From Erythroxylum novogranatense (lineage: Eukaryota; Streptophyta; Magnoliopsida; Malpighiales; Erythroxylaceae): a stretch of DNA of 64,000 nt. The stretch spans positions 69,512,476-69,576,475 of the forward strand of contig CM057231.1 of assembly GCA_029891385.1 (NCBI GenBank), written 5' to 3'. Each line of letters begins with the position of its first letter. Position 1 is the first letter of the stretch. The position numbers and the translations under genes are program-made. Below, piece by piece: positions 24,145 through 34,404 of this stretch. The notes under the pieces were generated by a model. That model had not been told where the DNA came from and ran no database searches. It saw nothing but the letters and a program-made list of their open reading frames with translations.

Positions 24145-26102
24145 ATAAGTACATGAAGATATTTCGGGCTAATTAAATTGGAAATGTAGATGAAAGAAGG
24201 AAGGGAAAATATAACCTCATTGTAATATTTCATAGTCTCAACGGTAGTGAAGTTTAAAAGTTTCTCAGCGAGGTCACCGAAAATCGAAGCCGTGATAGTT
24301 CCAGTATCGTCGGTCAAATCCATGTCATATCGACACCTGTACAATAAAGTCAGAATAGTTAAAAAGCAAGAGTGTGGGCAAAAAAGAAGTGCAGGTGACA
24401 TGGAAGTAAAAAAGTGATGTGAAAATTTCGAAATGCACACGAAAGGAATAAGCAACAAATGGAAGATTGCAAATAGAAGGCAGAAACCTTGGCTCTGCTG
24501 TTCTTTTTTCTCTACAGTAATTACAAGTGAAGAGAACTCCAAATGCAGCAGCTGTAGACCGGAAGCATTTGTTGCATGCCATATACCAGAATTTTTGCAA
24601 AATGTGCTGGAAGAAAATTTTGGCTTCAATCCATGATATCTAGGGAAAAACCGATAAGAACGTTCAGAGGAAGAAGTTTTAAATTCAATATCTCACAGGA
24701 ATATGCAGATGCGATTACCTTGGGGGTAGAATCTAGAGACATGATCTTCGTGATTTTTTGGTGAGATCCAAAAGATATATCAGGATTATATTTGAAGTAA
24801 GATCGTCCATTGACTCGATTTCTGATCTCACTATTATTTCGTTATGCCCTATAACATAATAATTATATAGGTGAAACTATAAAGAATTTTAAAAATTTGT
24901 ATATAATTTGTAACGAAATATTAGAAATGTTGTAAGTAACATAATGGATTACTAATTTTTCAGATCTGTAACTTCGTGTATCGGTGGGTCAACGACGATT
25001 GCTGAGTCAAACCACGTTGACAATGCAACACCTAACATTTGAAAATGAATGTTTAAGATAGAATAACAAGGGACAGAGTAAGATGTGTTATTATGAGGAA
25101 GGAAAAAATACTGTTAAAGAAATTGACTTTGAGCCTTGTACAAACAATAACTGGATGAGAGTGAAGTGATTCTGTAATCTGCTGGCCCTCGTTCTCAACA
25201 AAAGAATTCCAAAGTGATAATATGACTGTTTGTTGCCTAATGAAAAACAAGAGATTACGACAAAATGTTAATTTTGTTTACCTGTAACGCAAAATATTAA
25301 CAAAGATACAGAGTGTGAATTACTCTTTATTCATGATAACAAATTTTTGTACAGTTGAAGCTTTTCCGTCTTTGATGATTTCTTTTTTTTCCAACACTTC
25401 AACGACGATGAATAAAATATCTATCACGTGTTAAAGATTAATGTAATCAGTAACGGAAATTTTTTTTGAAGATTGTATGAACAAATATATTAAGCATCTA
25501 ACTAACAGAATTTTGCTTGTCGTCCACATAATCCATAAGACTTTGGAAAGGTGTGGAGTTGAATTTTACAGGGATGATTGCATCGTGTTGTGTCACAGGT
25601 TCAATGACCATGCGGCTTGTGATAATCCACTGTATCTTCAAATTTTTTGTTTGGTACTGAGGGGGAATTGATTTGACAATCGCATTAGAAATGATATATT
25701 TCTGACACGACTGTAAGATGTCCCCAATTCTTTGGATATCATTGTTGAATGTGATACCCTCAACTTGCGATCCCTGTTAGTTATGAAGGAATTATCGATA
25801 GGTAAGTTGATAAAATGTAAAAGGAAGAAAGTGTAATTGATATACCTTGGAATCGCAGAAGATAAACTTTTGTCTTTTAGTCGGTGTATTAACCGAACCG
25901 ACGACTTGTTGTTTTTCTTGGACTATCACTTCACAAGACCATGACTGTGCTCCAGGGAAAATATCCTTCATCAATAAACGATTATCCATGCTGAAAGAAA
26001 ATGTTGGATGGTTAAGCGAAGACAAATAATTATTCATATAAAATTGAATTATGTGAACTGAGAAAACAAATAAGTAATATACCTTTGAGGAAATTTGATG
26101 TT

Positions 26103-28552
26103 TTATAATTTGACTAAATGAAAAATTTCACGAAAAACAATATTCCTTGTTTTTTTTTCATAGTCTGAAGATTCAAAAGTTCCAGGAATAATAAAAACTT
26201 TAACTGATTCAGGACTTCGAGCCCTTGACAGAGCCACATATAGTTGTCCATGTGAGAATACAGGTTGACAGAGATAAATTCCTACATGATCAAGTGTTTG
26301 ACCTTGGGATTTGTTTATGGTCATTGCAAAACACAGACAAATTGAAAATTGTGTTCTGATGAAAGGAATTCCATTTTTTTCGTTCTCCAAAGATTGCAAA
26401 GGAATCTTAGGTATAAAAATGAATTTTCCTTGGTGAGGTCCAAAAATAATTTCAGCTGAAATTGTATGATCTTTTAGTTGTCTGCATATCAACTTTGTTC
26501 CATTGCATAATCCCTCAGTTGGATTTAAATTTCTGAGAAGCATAATTGGAGAGCCTTCTTTCAGCAAAAGCTTATGTAGAGGTAGGCCTTTAGGGTTCAA
26601 AGAATTGAGGAAATCTTGATAATCAACTTGATGTCTTCGATCTACTATCTTGTCAAAACTCACATATGAATGCATATTTCCTGCTAATTTTTGAATCATG
26701 ATGTCATTAATTTCATCAACATAACTATTTGTTGGACATAACACGCATCTGTTTATCATCTGATATGGGTCGGATGAATATAAGCTTAGGTCAGGGAAGA
26801 CGTTCCTAGTGAGGATAATTGTATATTAGGAAAGTGTAATAGTAATCGAAAAAAAGGTTAGTATATTGTTTAATGAAAAAAGAAATGACCTATTAACAGA
26901 TTCATCCTTGTTGTCATAAGGAATAATGAGTTCATTTGGTAAGGATATTTGATCTTGTTCATCCATTGGCTCAGTGCTTTCTCCAACGCGTAATAAGAAA
27001 TCACAAAAAATTAGATTTGAGATAGCTCTCATATTTATCGTTAAAAAAAATTTAGAGATGTGGAGCCAGAGATGTGAATTTAGAAGACTTGAATCAATGA
27101 GTTGTTGTTTCGTTGCTTGGTAAATAACTGGCAATGTTTGGCAAAAGTCGCCACCAAATACAACAATTTTACCTCCAAAAGGCTGATCAGAGTTCATTAT
27201 ATCTTGAAGTAAGCTGTGAAATGCTTCGACGGCTTCTCGTTTTGCCATGGAAGCCTCATCCCATAAAATAAGGCTACATTCAAATATCAAGTTTCCAATA
27301 CTGCTTTGTTTACTCAATTGAAAAACTTTTTGCTTTGAGAAATCAAGTGGGATTTTAAATCTTGAGTGAGCTGTCCTACCCCCTGGAAGAATTGAGGCAA
27401 CAACGCCTGATGTGGCGACTGCGATTGCAATATGTCCTTGTGATCGTAAATTTGCAAGAAGAGCTCAGTATAAGAAAGTTTTTCCTGTTCCCCCAGGACC
27501 ATCGATAAAATAACTTCCATTCGTTGAAGTGAGAACTGAATTCATTATTAAATCAAATATGTGCTTTTGCTCGGTGTTCAGTTTTGATTGTAATATGAGG
27601 TCTTCTTCATCAATATGTATATTCATCTTACTTTCTACTTCCTTAGTTTGTCTTTGGCGATGTCAGATCTGGCGATTATCAGTGAAATGATAATCAGCTA
27701 AGCTTTTTCCCATTTGTTCTAGAGATTTATTGATATCTTGAAGAGCCATTTGTGTAATATCATGAGATGTATACATATTACAGGAAGAATAAGCATACAG
27801 GTAGTCAGAACATAGGTCATGGCTGAAAGTCTCCCAGAGTTCCTTAGGATTTACAGGCGCACAATAGAACAAGAGTGTAGCAAATAACAATTTGAGGGAT
27901 GTTGGCATCTGAAATATCACAGCTTCGTCAATTGTTTGTTGTATGTAAGAGTCTGATGCTAGCAATCCTAATTGCAGTGCAGCATCTTTGAAAGAGTTCA
28001 TCTTTTGACCATCTACAGTTAACAAGTGGTCAAACAATGTTGGTCCTCTAACATTTGTGAGCAATAATCTCAAGTGATACCTTTCTCCTTCTTGAGGGTC
28101 AACAGTAACTAATCATCCTATGACTTTTTTTTGCTTTCTTTCTGACCATGTTTTTTTTTTGATTCCAAACAAAATGTTACGGGAAATCAGCATACAGACA
28201 TTTCATTTATGCAACCTTTTGATTTGTTGAATTGGTCCTAAAAAATTCCGTGAGCATTGTTTTGGAGAAGTCAATATTTCTTAATAAATAAGACAAATTA
28301 GCATCTTTTGCAAAGGAAACATATTGTTGATCTGGGAGGTGAACTTGCAGTATATAGATTGATGGATTAATCTCTACTAGGTGAAATTCATATATGCGTC
28401 ATAAAGCTTCGGGGGGTGAAATCCAACGGCCTTCTTGGAAATTAGAGATTTCGTCAATATTAGATGTGGTTTCTTGGTCGTTGACGCTAAAGTTCACAAA
28501 GTCGTGGCCCTTAAATACATATTTGTCTAAGTATTTAACAAGCTTGATAGTG
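26103..28552 (-). pseudogene. Helitron Rep catalytic-Tyr segment and PIF1-type helicase
   Basis: C-terminal part of the Rep/helicase protein, which nicks and unwinds DNA for rolling-circle transposition. It resumes exactly at the LTR target site with the two-tyrosine motif KYLDKYVFKG (Tyr codons at 28531-28533 and 28519-28521). The superfamily-1 helicase follows: Walker A GPGGTGKT near 27480-27502, Walker B LWDEAS near 27250, VFGGDFCQTLPV near 27140, and C-terminal CFAMTINKSQGQTLD and YVALSRAR near 26200-26340, ending at 26103. One intron, 26889-26806. Damage: in-frame stops at 28399-28401, 28207-28209, 28177-28179, 27663-27665 and 27465-27467 (just after Walker A), and a frameshift near 28105-28140. 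Identification is secure from the motif order; function is lost. Confidence 0.9.
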
Positions 28553-31500
28553 TGTAACATCCCATCCCCATATTAAGGGTTAATACCCAAACTTTCAGTA
28601 TTTGTGAACTCAAAGAGAAATTAAGACAATGCATTTTCTTGCTCATGCATTATATTAGCATATATGCACATAAATACGGAATGTTTTCACATAAAAAGTG
28701 GTACATGCATTCATTGACAACTTCTGGGTATAAATGGTATTAAATGTGATTTTATTGAAAATGAGGAGTAGAAGGAGTAGAAAGAGTGATCTTGGTATGA
28801 GTTGTGATAAGGAAAGATTTAGAAACAAGAATTGGTAGTGATCTGGAAAAATATTCACTGAATATGCTTCAGTCTTTTAGCCACAACGTTTTCTCTAGTA
28901 ATCCAAACGAGATGATTCTTAATTTGGATTAAACTAGAGATATAAGGCTACATTTTAGTATGAAGACATCGAATTTCAATTCTGTGTCTAAAAGTCTCAA
29001 AATTGTCATGAAGTGAAGAATTGGGTGCAATGTTGGTGTATGAATGAAAAATTTGTCTTTAGAATTTAAGGGCAAATTTGGGATTGATATAGATGGATTT
29101 TGGCAAAATTTCCTTCTAGAAAGTGTAGATATTTCTTTTATATTTCCAACAGTATATAGTATGAAAATTTTGGATATCGGAGTCAAAAGTTATGATCCTT
29201 ATAAGTGGAGACGTTCTGGACAAAAAAGCAGACGATAGAAAGTGAAAGGAAGAAAAACAGACAATAGAATTGGGAGAGAATCTGGACTTGATCTAGATAG
29301 AATTTGGCAAAGTTTCCTTCTAGAAAGTTGTATATCTTTCTTTTATCTTTCCAACGGTATATAGTATGAAAATTTTGGATATCGTAGTCAAAAGTTATGA
29401 TCCTTATAAGTGGAGACGTTCTGGGCAAAAAAGTAGACGAAAAAAAGTAGACGAAAAAAAGCAGACGGAAAAAAGTAGATGATAAAAAGCAGACAGAAAA
29501 AAGTAGGCGATAAAAAAAAGACGAAAAAAAGTAGACGATAAAAAACAGACGAAAAAAAGTAGACGATAAAAAGCAGAAGGAAGAAAGTAGACGATAGAAA
29601 AGTGAAAGATGGAAAAGTGAGATGATACAAAAGTGACAATACAGAGGGTAGAAGACAGAATTGGCCTTCTAGGTCTTCATGAAAGTTGTAGATTTGGAAG
29701 TCCTCTTTTTAATAGTCTAAAAAAAAGTTAATCCGACATCTGTAGTGAGAGTTATAGCAATTGCGCCAAGACATGTACAGTACGAATAAAGATATGAACA
29801 AGTTGGATTCTTTTGGCCATAACTTCTTCTCTAGACCTCCAAATGACTTGATTCTTGAACCATTGGAATTTTAAGACATTTACCTACATCTACACCAATA
29901 ATCATGGTCATATGAAACTAATGGAGAAAGATTTAGTGAAAAGAGTGGGATAGTACAGTCAGTGTGTTCTTCAATAATATGAGCTGGTGTTATCTCACTG
30001 AACATACTTCAGTATTTTGATGTTTTCTGGATCAGTAAAAGTCTAAATGAGACGATTGTTATTTCATGGTAAACTAGAAACATAGGGCTATAACTTATAT
30101 GGAGAAATCAAATTCTGAATCGGACTCTAAGAGTTTCAAGTTTTGGATGGAAGTTGAGTATAGAGTACTATCTTGAAATAAAAGCAGTCCGGAGATATTG
30201 GGGTATAACTTTCACACTACTGAACCAAATTGAATACTTTTGGTGTCATTAGAAACGTAAGACAATAGAGAAGAGTCTTATAGAATAAAGTGTTATGTTA
30301 GAATATACAAGGGTGCTTTTGGTAAGACACTTAAGTATAAAAGATATAAGGCACAAATAAAAGGGTAAATGGGACAATTCTCACTCATTAAAGGCATAAA
30401 TGGAAGAAGAAGTGTTGTCTTGCTTATAAATAAATGAGAAACGTGAATGAGAAGATTCTAGAGAAGAAAAATGAGTGGATTAGAAAAGAGATAAGAGAGA
30501 GAGAACATGAAAAAGAAATGAAAGAGAGAAGGAAGGGAAAACAAGCTAGGGTTTTAATTTCTTAGCCTTCGAGAGAGATTTTGAAGTTGTTCAAGAAGAG
30601 AATAAGGTAGAGGAAGAAAAGAGCTTCCATTTGAGCTAAAGATCTCTTCATTTGGTAAAGAATCAAGGTATGACCAATTGTATCTTTGGATTTTTGTAAA
30701 GATTCTAGTTTATGGAGTTTAGAAAATGCTTGGGTTTAAATGTTCTAGAATCAATTTTAGTGATTTTACATTGTGGGATTTTTAAGTGGATTCCTATTAA
30801 ATGAGATTTGGTTTGTTTTAAGAAATCAAGAGAATCCTACCCAAGAACAAGGGGAAAGACAATTGTGACTTGGAGTTTTGGAAAGCAAACTAGGTGGGTA
30901 AAATATTTATGGCTATTATGTAAATAGGCAATGTGCCTAAATGTGTACATATGTTTAAATTGCTAAGCTATGAATGGGAATTGGATATTATGAGATCATG
31001 TGAGGTTAGAAAAGAGATGATGGGAAATTGAGTGATGATATAGAGTAACCAAGTGTTCTTGAAGTGTGAGTCTAAGTTCAATTAGACACACATGAATTTT
31101 GAAATAGGAATGAGCATAAAATGTGTTCTAGAACATACCCGGGATTGTCATTGAGCATACATTGTACATAGTCCATTATTATAATTGTGCAAAAATGAAT
31201 GTTGTTATGTGTGCAATTATTGATGAGTGTACAATATGTGTCTTGCATAAATATGTTGTGCAGGTCAAGTGCCCGCATTCAGGTGTACCCAGAAATTGAA
31301 AGCAAATGCTAATCTGGAGCGTACAGTGAATAGACCTAGATGGTCTCATTCTATTGTTTGTTCTGTTTTCCTTTTTGATATTAATTGAATTCTGAATGTA
31401 TTTGATTATGTTGGGTTTCGGACAGGAGGTCCGATGATTGTGATTGTGATTTGGATATTGAAGTGCTAATTGTATGTGAATGAGATGGACTAAGTGAACA

Positions 31501-32447
31501 GAAGTGTTTGCTAAGTGAACTCTGAATGTGATATTGCATGCAAGTTAAGTGTGAATTCTCAACTATATATTGAATGCCGGACTACGGTCCGAGGATAAGT
31601 GACTGTGACTGAAAAAGAGCATGCAATATAAGTGATGTATTCCATTACATGAATGCATGCAAGATAAAGGAAGTTATAACCGGAGTCGCCAGGATAAAGA
31701 GCTTAAAGCTCGGAATGTGAATAGAGCCTCGGGTTCAAGTGCGACTGTACTCGATATCCACTAAGGGATATGGGACGTTATACGACAAAGCTCGACATCC
31801 ATGAAGGGATGAGCTGGTAAAAAGGCACTCGGTCATAACGGCAATAATAAATGAAAGTGAGCCTCATATGCATTGCATATGCATAATATGAATGATTAAG
31901 TGTAATGAATATGAAGTGTTAAAGTGAATGTGAAATGTGAGATATATGTATTATGTGAATTATGATTTAGGTGATTGGGTGAGCCATCAATGATGGTCTC
32001 TCATTGAGTTCGCAAAACTCACCCAAAATTTGTAACTATTTTTCAGGATAAGAATACCCCGTTAGGCCAACGGGAATATACTTATAGCATTCAAGTGAAG
32101 GATAGAGGTCGGGATCAGTCCGCATCTACATTTGTGTTTTTCACATTTTGTATTGAATTGTATATTCCGCATCTTTTTGTGTAAAATTATATTTTGAAAT
32201 GACACAAGTGTTTTATAATTGTGAAAGGGGCCAAATGGCTATTGTAAATTGTGTTAAGTGAAAATGTTTATGAATGAATGTGGGCCCAATTTGAGTTTCG
32301 ATTTCTGCATTTTGCATTATAGATTTTCAAAAAAATTTTATGGGCTTTTGAAAGATTGAGTGCTTTAGCACACCACCCTCGCGGGGCACGGACTCGGATA
32401 TCACCATCGATGTCGAGTTTGGATCATCGCGGGAGTGGGGTGCTACA
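28553..32447 (+). mobile_element. Solo LTR, group 2 (TGTAACATCCC...TGCTACA)
   Basis: Starts TGTAACATCCCATCCCC and ends GAGTGGGGTGCTACA. The perfect duplication TAGTG lies at 28548-28552 and 32448-32452. It disrupts Rep between the HUH motif and the catalytic tyrosines. Internal landmarks: a 14-bp-type array (29220-29620), a purine-rich leader with GCTAGGGTTTTAATTTC near 30545, 'GGACAGGAGGTCCGATGATT' near 31422, and 'GCCGGACTACGGTCCGAGG' near 31576. No gag/pol. Confidence 0.9.
29220..29620. repeat. AAAAAGCAGACGATA short-repeat array
   Basis: Roughly 13-16-bp units (AGCAGACGATA, AGTAGACGAAAAAA, AGCAGACGGAAAAA) begin 0.67 kb into the group 2 LTR. The same motif, in the same orientation relative to the LTR, occurs in the group 1 copy at 22300-22400. 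The corresponding region of the other group 2 copy holds a CGTCGCGACG array instead (35271-35632). Confidence 0.85.
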
Positions 32448-33401
32448 TAGTGGAACATATTTCAACATTAATGTGGCAATCAAGTAACATCAGAAGGTAC
32501 AGGTTATGAGGAACCACCCATCTATTATCAACCTCATGTCTGCAAATTTTTACTTTTCTTTCATTATCTCTGCGTCTATAGCACGGATAACTGTCTTCAC
32601 CATGGATAGTGAAAGGAGTAAAATCCTTCGGATAGTGACTTTTGCATATGCCATTTCTCATGCAAGGGCACTGTTTGTTCATAAAAACACAAGGATCGTG
32701 GATCGTATGCTTAATGACAAGAGAATATAACCTAAAATTGTGATCCGAATCAGGTATTTCAGCTGATATGATTTGATCATAGGAATTTGGATTCAATAAC
32801 TTAAATTGTGGCTGAAGTATTAGCAGCAAATGAGCATGAGGGAATTCACGCTTTTGAAATTCAATAACGTGAACAAATGCGGCAACATCTTCGAAAATGC
32901 ATTTTTTGATCAACTCATTTTTTAGAATTTCAAATTTCGCTCTGAACACTCTGGACAATAAATCTGGTCTGTTTTGTGCCTTTTTGTGGAATTTAAGATT
33001 ATCTTGTATTTCTTTCCACATAGCGTTGCAACTGATAGTGAGGAAAATATCTGGTTTGCCATATTTTTGCACTAAAGCCATTGCATCGAGATAACGCTAT
33101 TTCATGTCCCTTGGGCCACCGATAAACGAAGTTGGGAGGACAACTTGCCGGCCAATTCTAGAAGCTTCAGTTTCACCAACATTAATGCTATCCAAAACAC
33201 CTTATAAAATTTCTGATCATATCTCATTTTGTTTTTTCCTATGGAAGTCAAGGAGTGATGTTTCAATCTTTATATAAGAACTAACAACGAATTGTTGAAG
33301 TAGTCTTAAGCTGTGGAGAAGCATGGATTCGTCATAACTTCTGATTTGAAGTCGATAGCAGTAATACTCTCTGGCAGATACTAGACCATGTTTAGAGTGT
33401 G
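32448..33401 (-). pseudogene. Helitron Rep segment with HUH motif
   Basis: Middle part of the Helitron Rep endonuclease, from the acceptor at 33402-33403 to the LTR target site. It begins AHSKHGLVSAREYYCYR. It contains PDIFLTISCN near 33045, and the metal-binding HUH motif FPHAHLLLIL with His-Ala-His encoded by 32830-32838. A Cys-rich stretch, PCVFMNKQCPCMRNGICKSH, and NVEIC end the segment. In-frame stops are at 33217-33219 (TGA), 33202-33204 (TAA) and 33097-33099 (TAG), each one C-to-T step from a plausible CGA, CAA or CAG. Reading continues at 28552 once the LTR and one duplication copy are disregarded. Confidence 0.9.
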
Positions 33402-33497
33402 CTTTTTAAGTAACTAGTTATAGTAAGAAAAAAATGATAAATTAATTTTCCTAATTAGACAATATTTGGGAAACAAGGGAATAAGCAGAAAACTAAC

Positions 33498-34404
33498 CTA
33501 TGTTTTTGAGAGCAAATAATTCAGCTGGTTCAGTAAAAGTGCATAAAGGACCAGTGCTTGTTTGATCAGAAACATTGGTGCTATTTGCTTGTGGAATTAA
33601 TCGCTTAATGCGAGGATGCCATCCTGATTCACCCCGCGAAAATAAAAGTAGATATTGAAGTGGGTCATAGCATGCATAATAAGATTGAATTCTATAACTC
33701 GGACCTGAGTGAGTGTAGACTTGGATATGAGGAGATTTATCATGCTGTTCATCATCAGTTTCAGTCCATATAGCAGTTACTTGTGATATAGTAGGAAGAT
33801 TGTAAATGCGCTGATCAAGACCGGGATAACATCTGAGAACAATTTCGTGATTTTCAAGCGATGGAATATCTTTAAGACTTCGAAAGAACCTAGCCTAAGG
33901 GTTATGTTGAAGAATTGTCATAATGAGCTTCAATGTACTTTCACGAAGTTTGTCAGAACTGCCGATCCTTTTTTGTAGTTCTTCATCAGTATCAAAGAAA
34001 TAAAGTTGGATTCCAGATACCTTATTGCTTGTCGGCACTAAACTGTCAAGGAAATGGTAAACTTGTCCTTGAACACAGAATGTATAAACTCCCTTGGTAT
34101 TTTTTATGAGGTCACGATCATATCTGGCTCCATAGGAAGTGAAAGCTAGATTGTTATTGTATGTACGAACATTCTTTCTGAAATGTTCTGATTCTTTGTC
34201 ACTATTTAGAAACAAAGATTTTAAAGCATAAGGCATTTGAGGAGCAACAATTAAAATTTGTCCAGATGAGCAACAAAACGATGGAGGTTCAAGGTAAAAT
34301 CGTTTTGCGTTACAATACTGACAATCTGGAACAGAAGGGAACTGTTGAGGTTCAACAAGTAAATTCTGCAAGGATGCTAACGCTGAAGGAAAGGTGCGAT
34401 GATG
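33498..34404 (-). pseudogene. Helitron Rep N-terminal segment (truncated)
   Basis: N-terminal portion of the same gene. A Cys pattern CQYCNAKRFYLEPPSFCCSSG near 34270-34330 is the zinc-binding motif typical of plant Helitron Rep proteins, followed by RTYNNNLAFTSYGA and YTFCVQGQVYHFLDSLVP. A TAG at 33895-33897 breaks NP-ARFFRSL where Tyr is expected. The exon ends at 33498 with donor GT and the intron runs to 33402. The frame is still open where it meets the LTR boundary at 34405, so the start codon and promoter are lost. Confidence 0.85.

Larger units (their letters stand above)
19235..25989 (-). pseudogene. RPA1-like single-strand DNA-binding protein, Helitron-borne
   Basis: Related to the large subunit of replication protein A, a type carried by plant Helitrons. 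Ten exons on the minus strand: 25989-25846, 25773-25503, 25420-25324, 25236-25112, 25031-24953, 24848-24719, 24639-24488, 24336-24216, 19721-19547, 19389-19235. All introns are GT-AG, phases agree, and the total is 1449 nt (482 codons plus stop). Exons 1-2 form an OB fold (MKDIFPGAQSWSCEV, FCDSKG). Exons 3-5 hold 'LSLWNSFVENEG' and 'PPIHEV'. Exons 7-8 hold the C-terminal OB fold with a CxxC...CxxC zinc ribbon (FWYMACNKC, FTCNYC) and DLTDDTGTITASIFGD. The C-terminus is basic (TRRNRKKSRFS). Two nonsense codons: a TAG across the exon 5/6 junction at a probable Trp, and TAA at 24842-24844 at a probable Gln. A solo LTR sits in intron 8. Confidence 0.8.
12500..34404 (-). mobile_element. Helitron, 5' end missing, with nested solo LTRs
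   Basis: Autonomous-type plant Helitron on the minus strand. Its Rep/helicase gene (34404 to 26103) precedes an RPA1-like gene (25989 to 19235), then 6.7 kb of minisatellites and a small duplicated gene module, then a canonical 3' end at 12500. Two solo LTRs (19765-24144 and 28553-32447) with intact 5-bp duplications are later insertions. The upstream part of Rep and the TC 5' terminus are not found: sequence to the right of 34404 is unrelated LTR. Rep, helicase and the RPA gene all carry nonsense codons, so the copy is dead. Confidence 0.8.
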
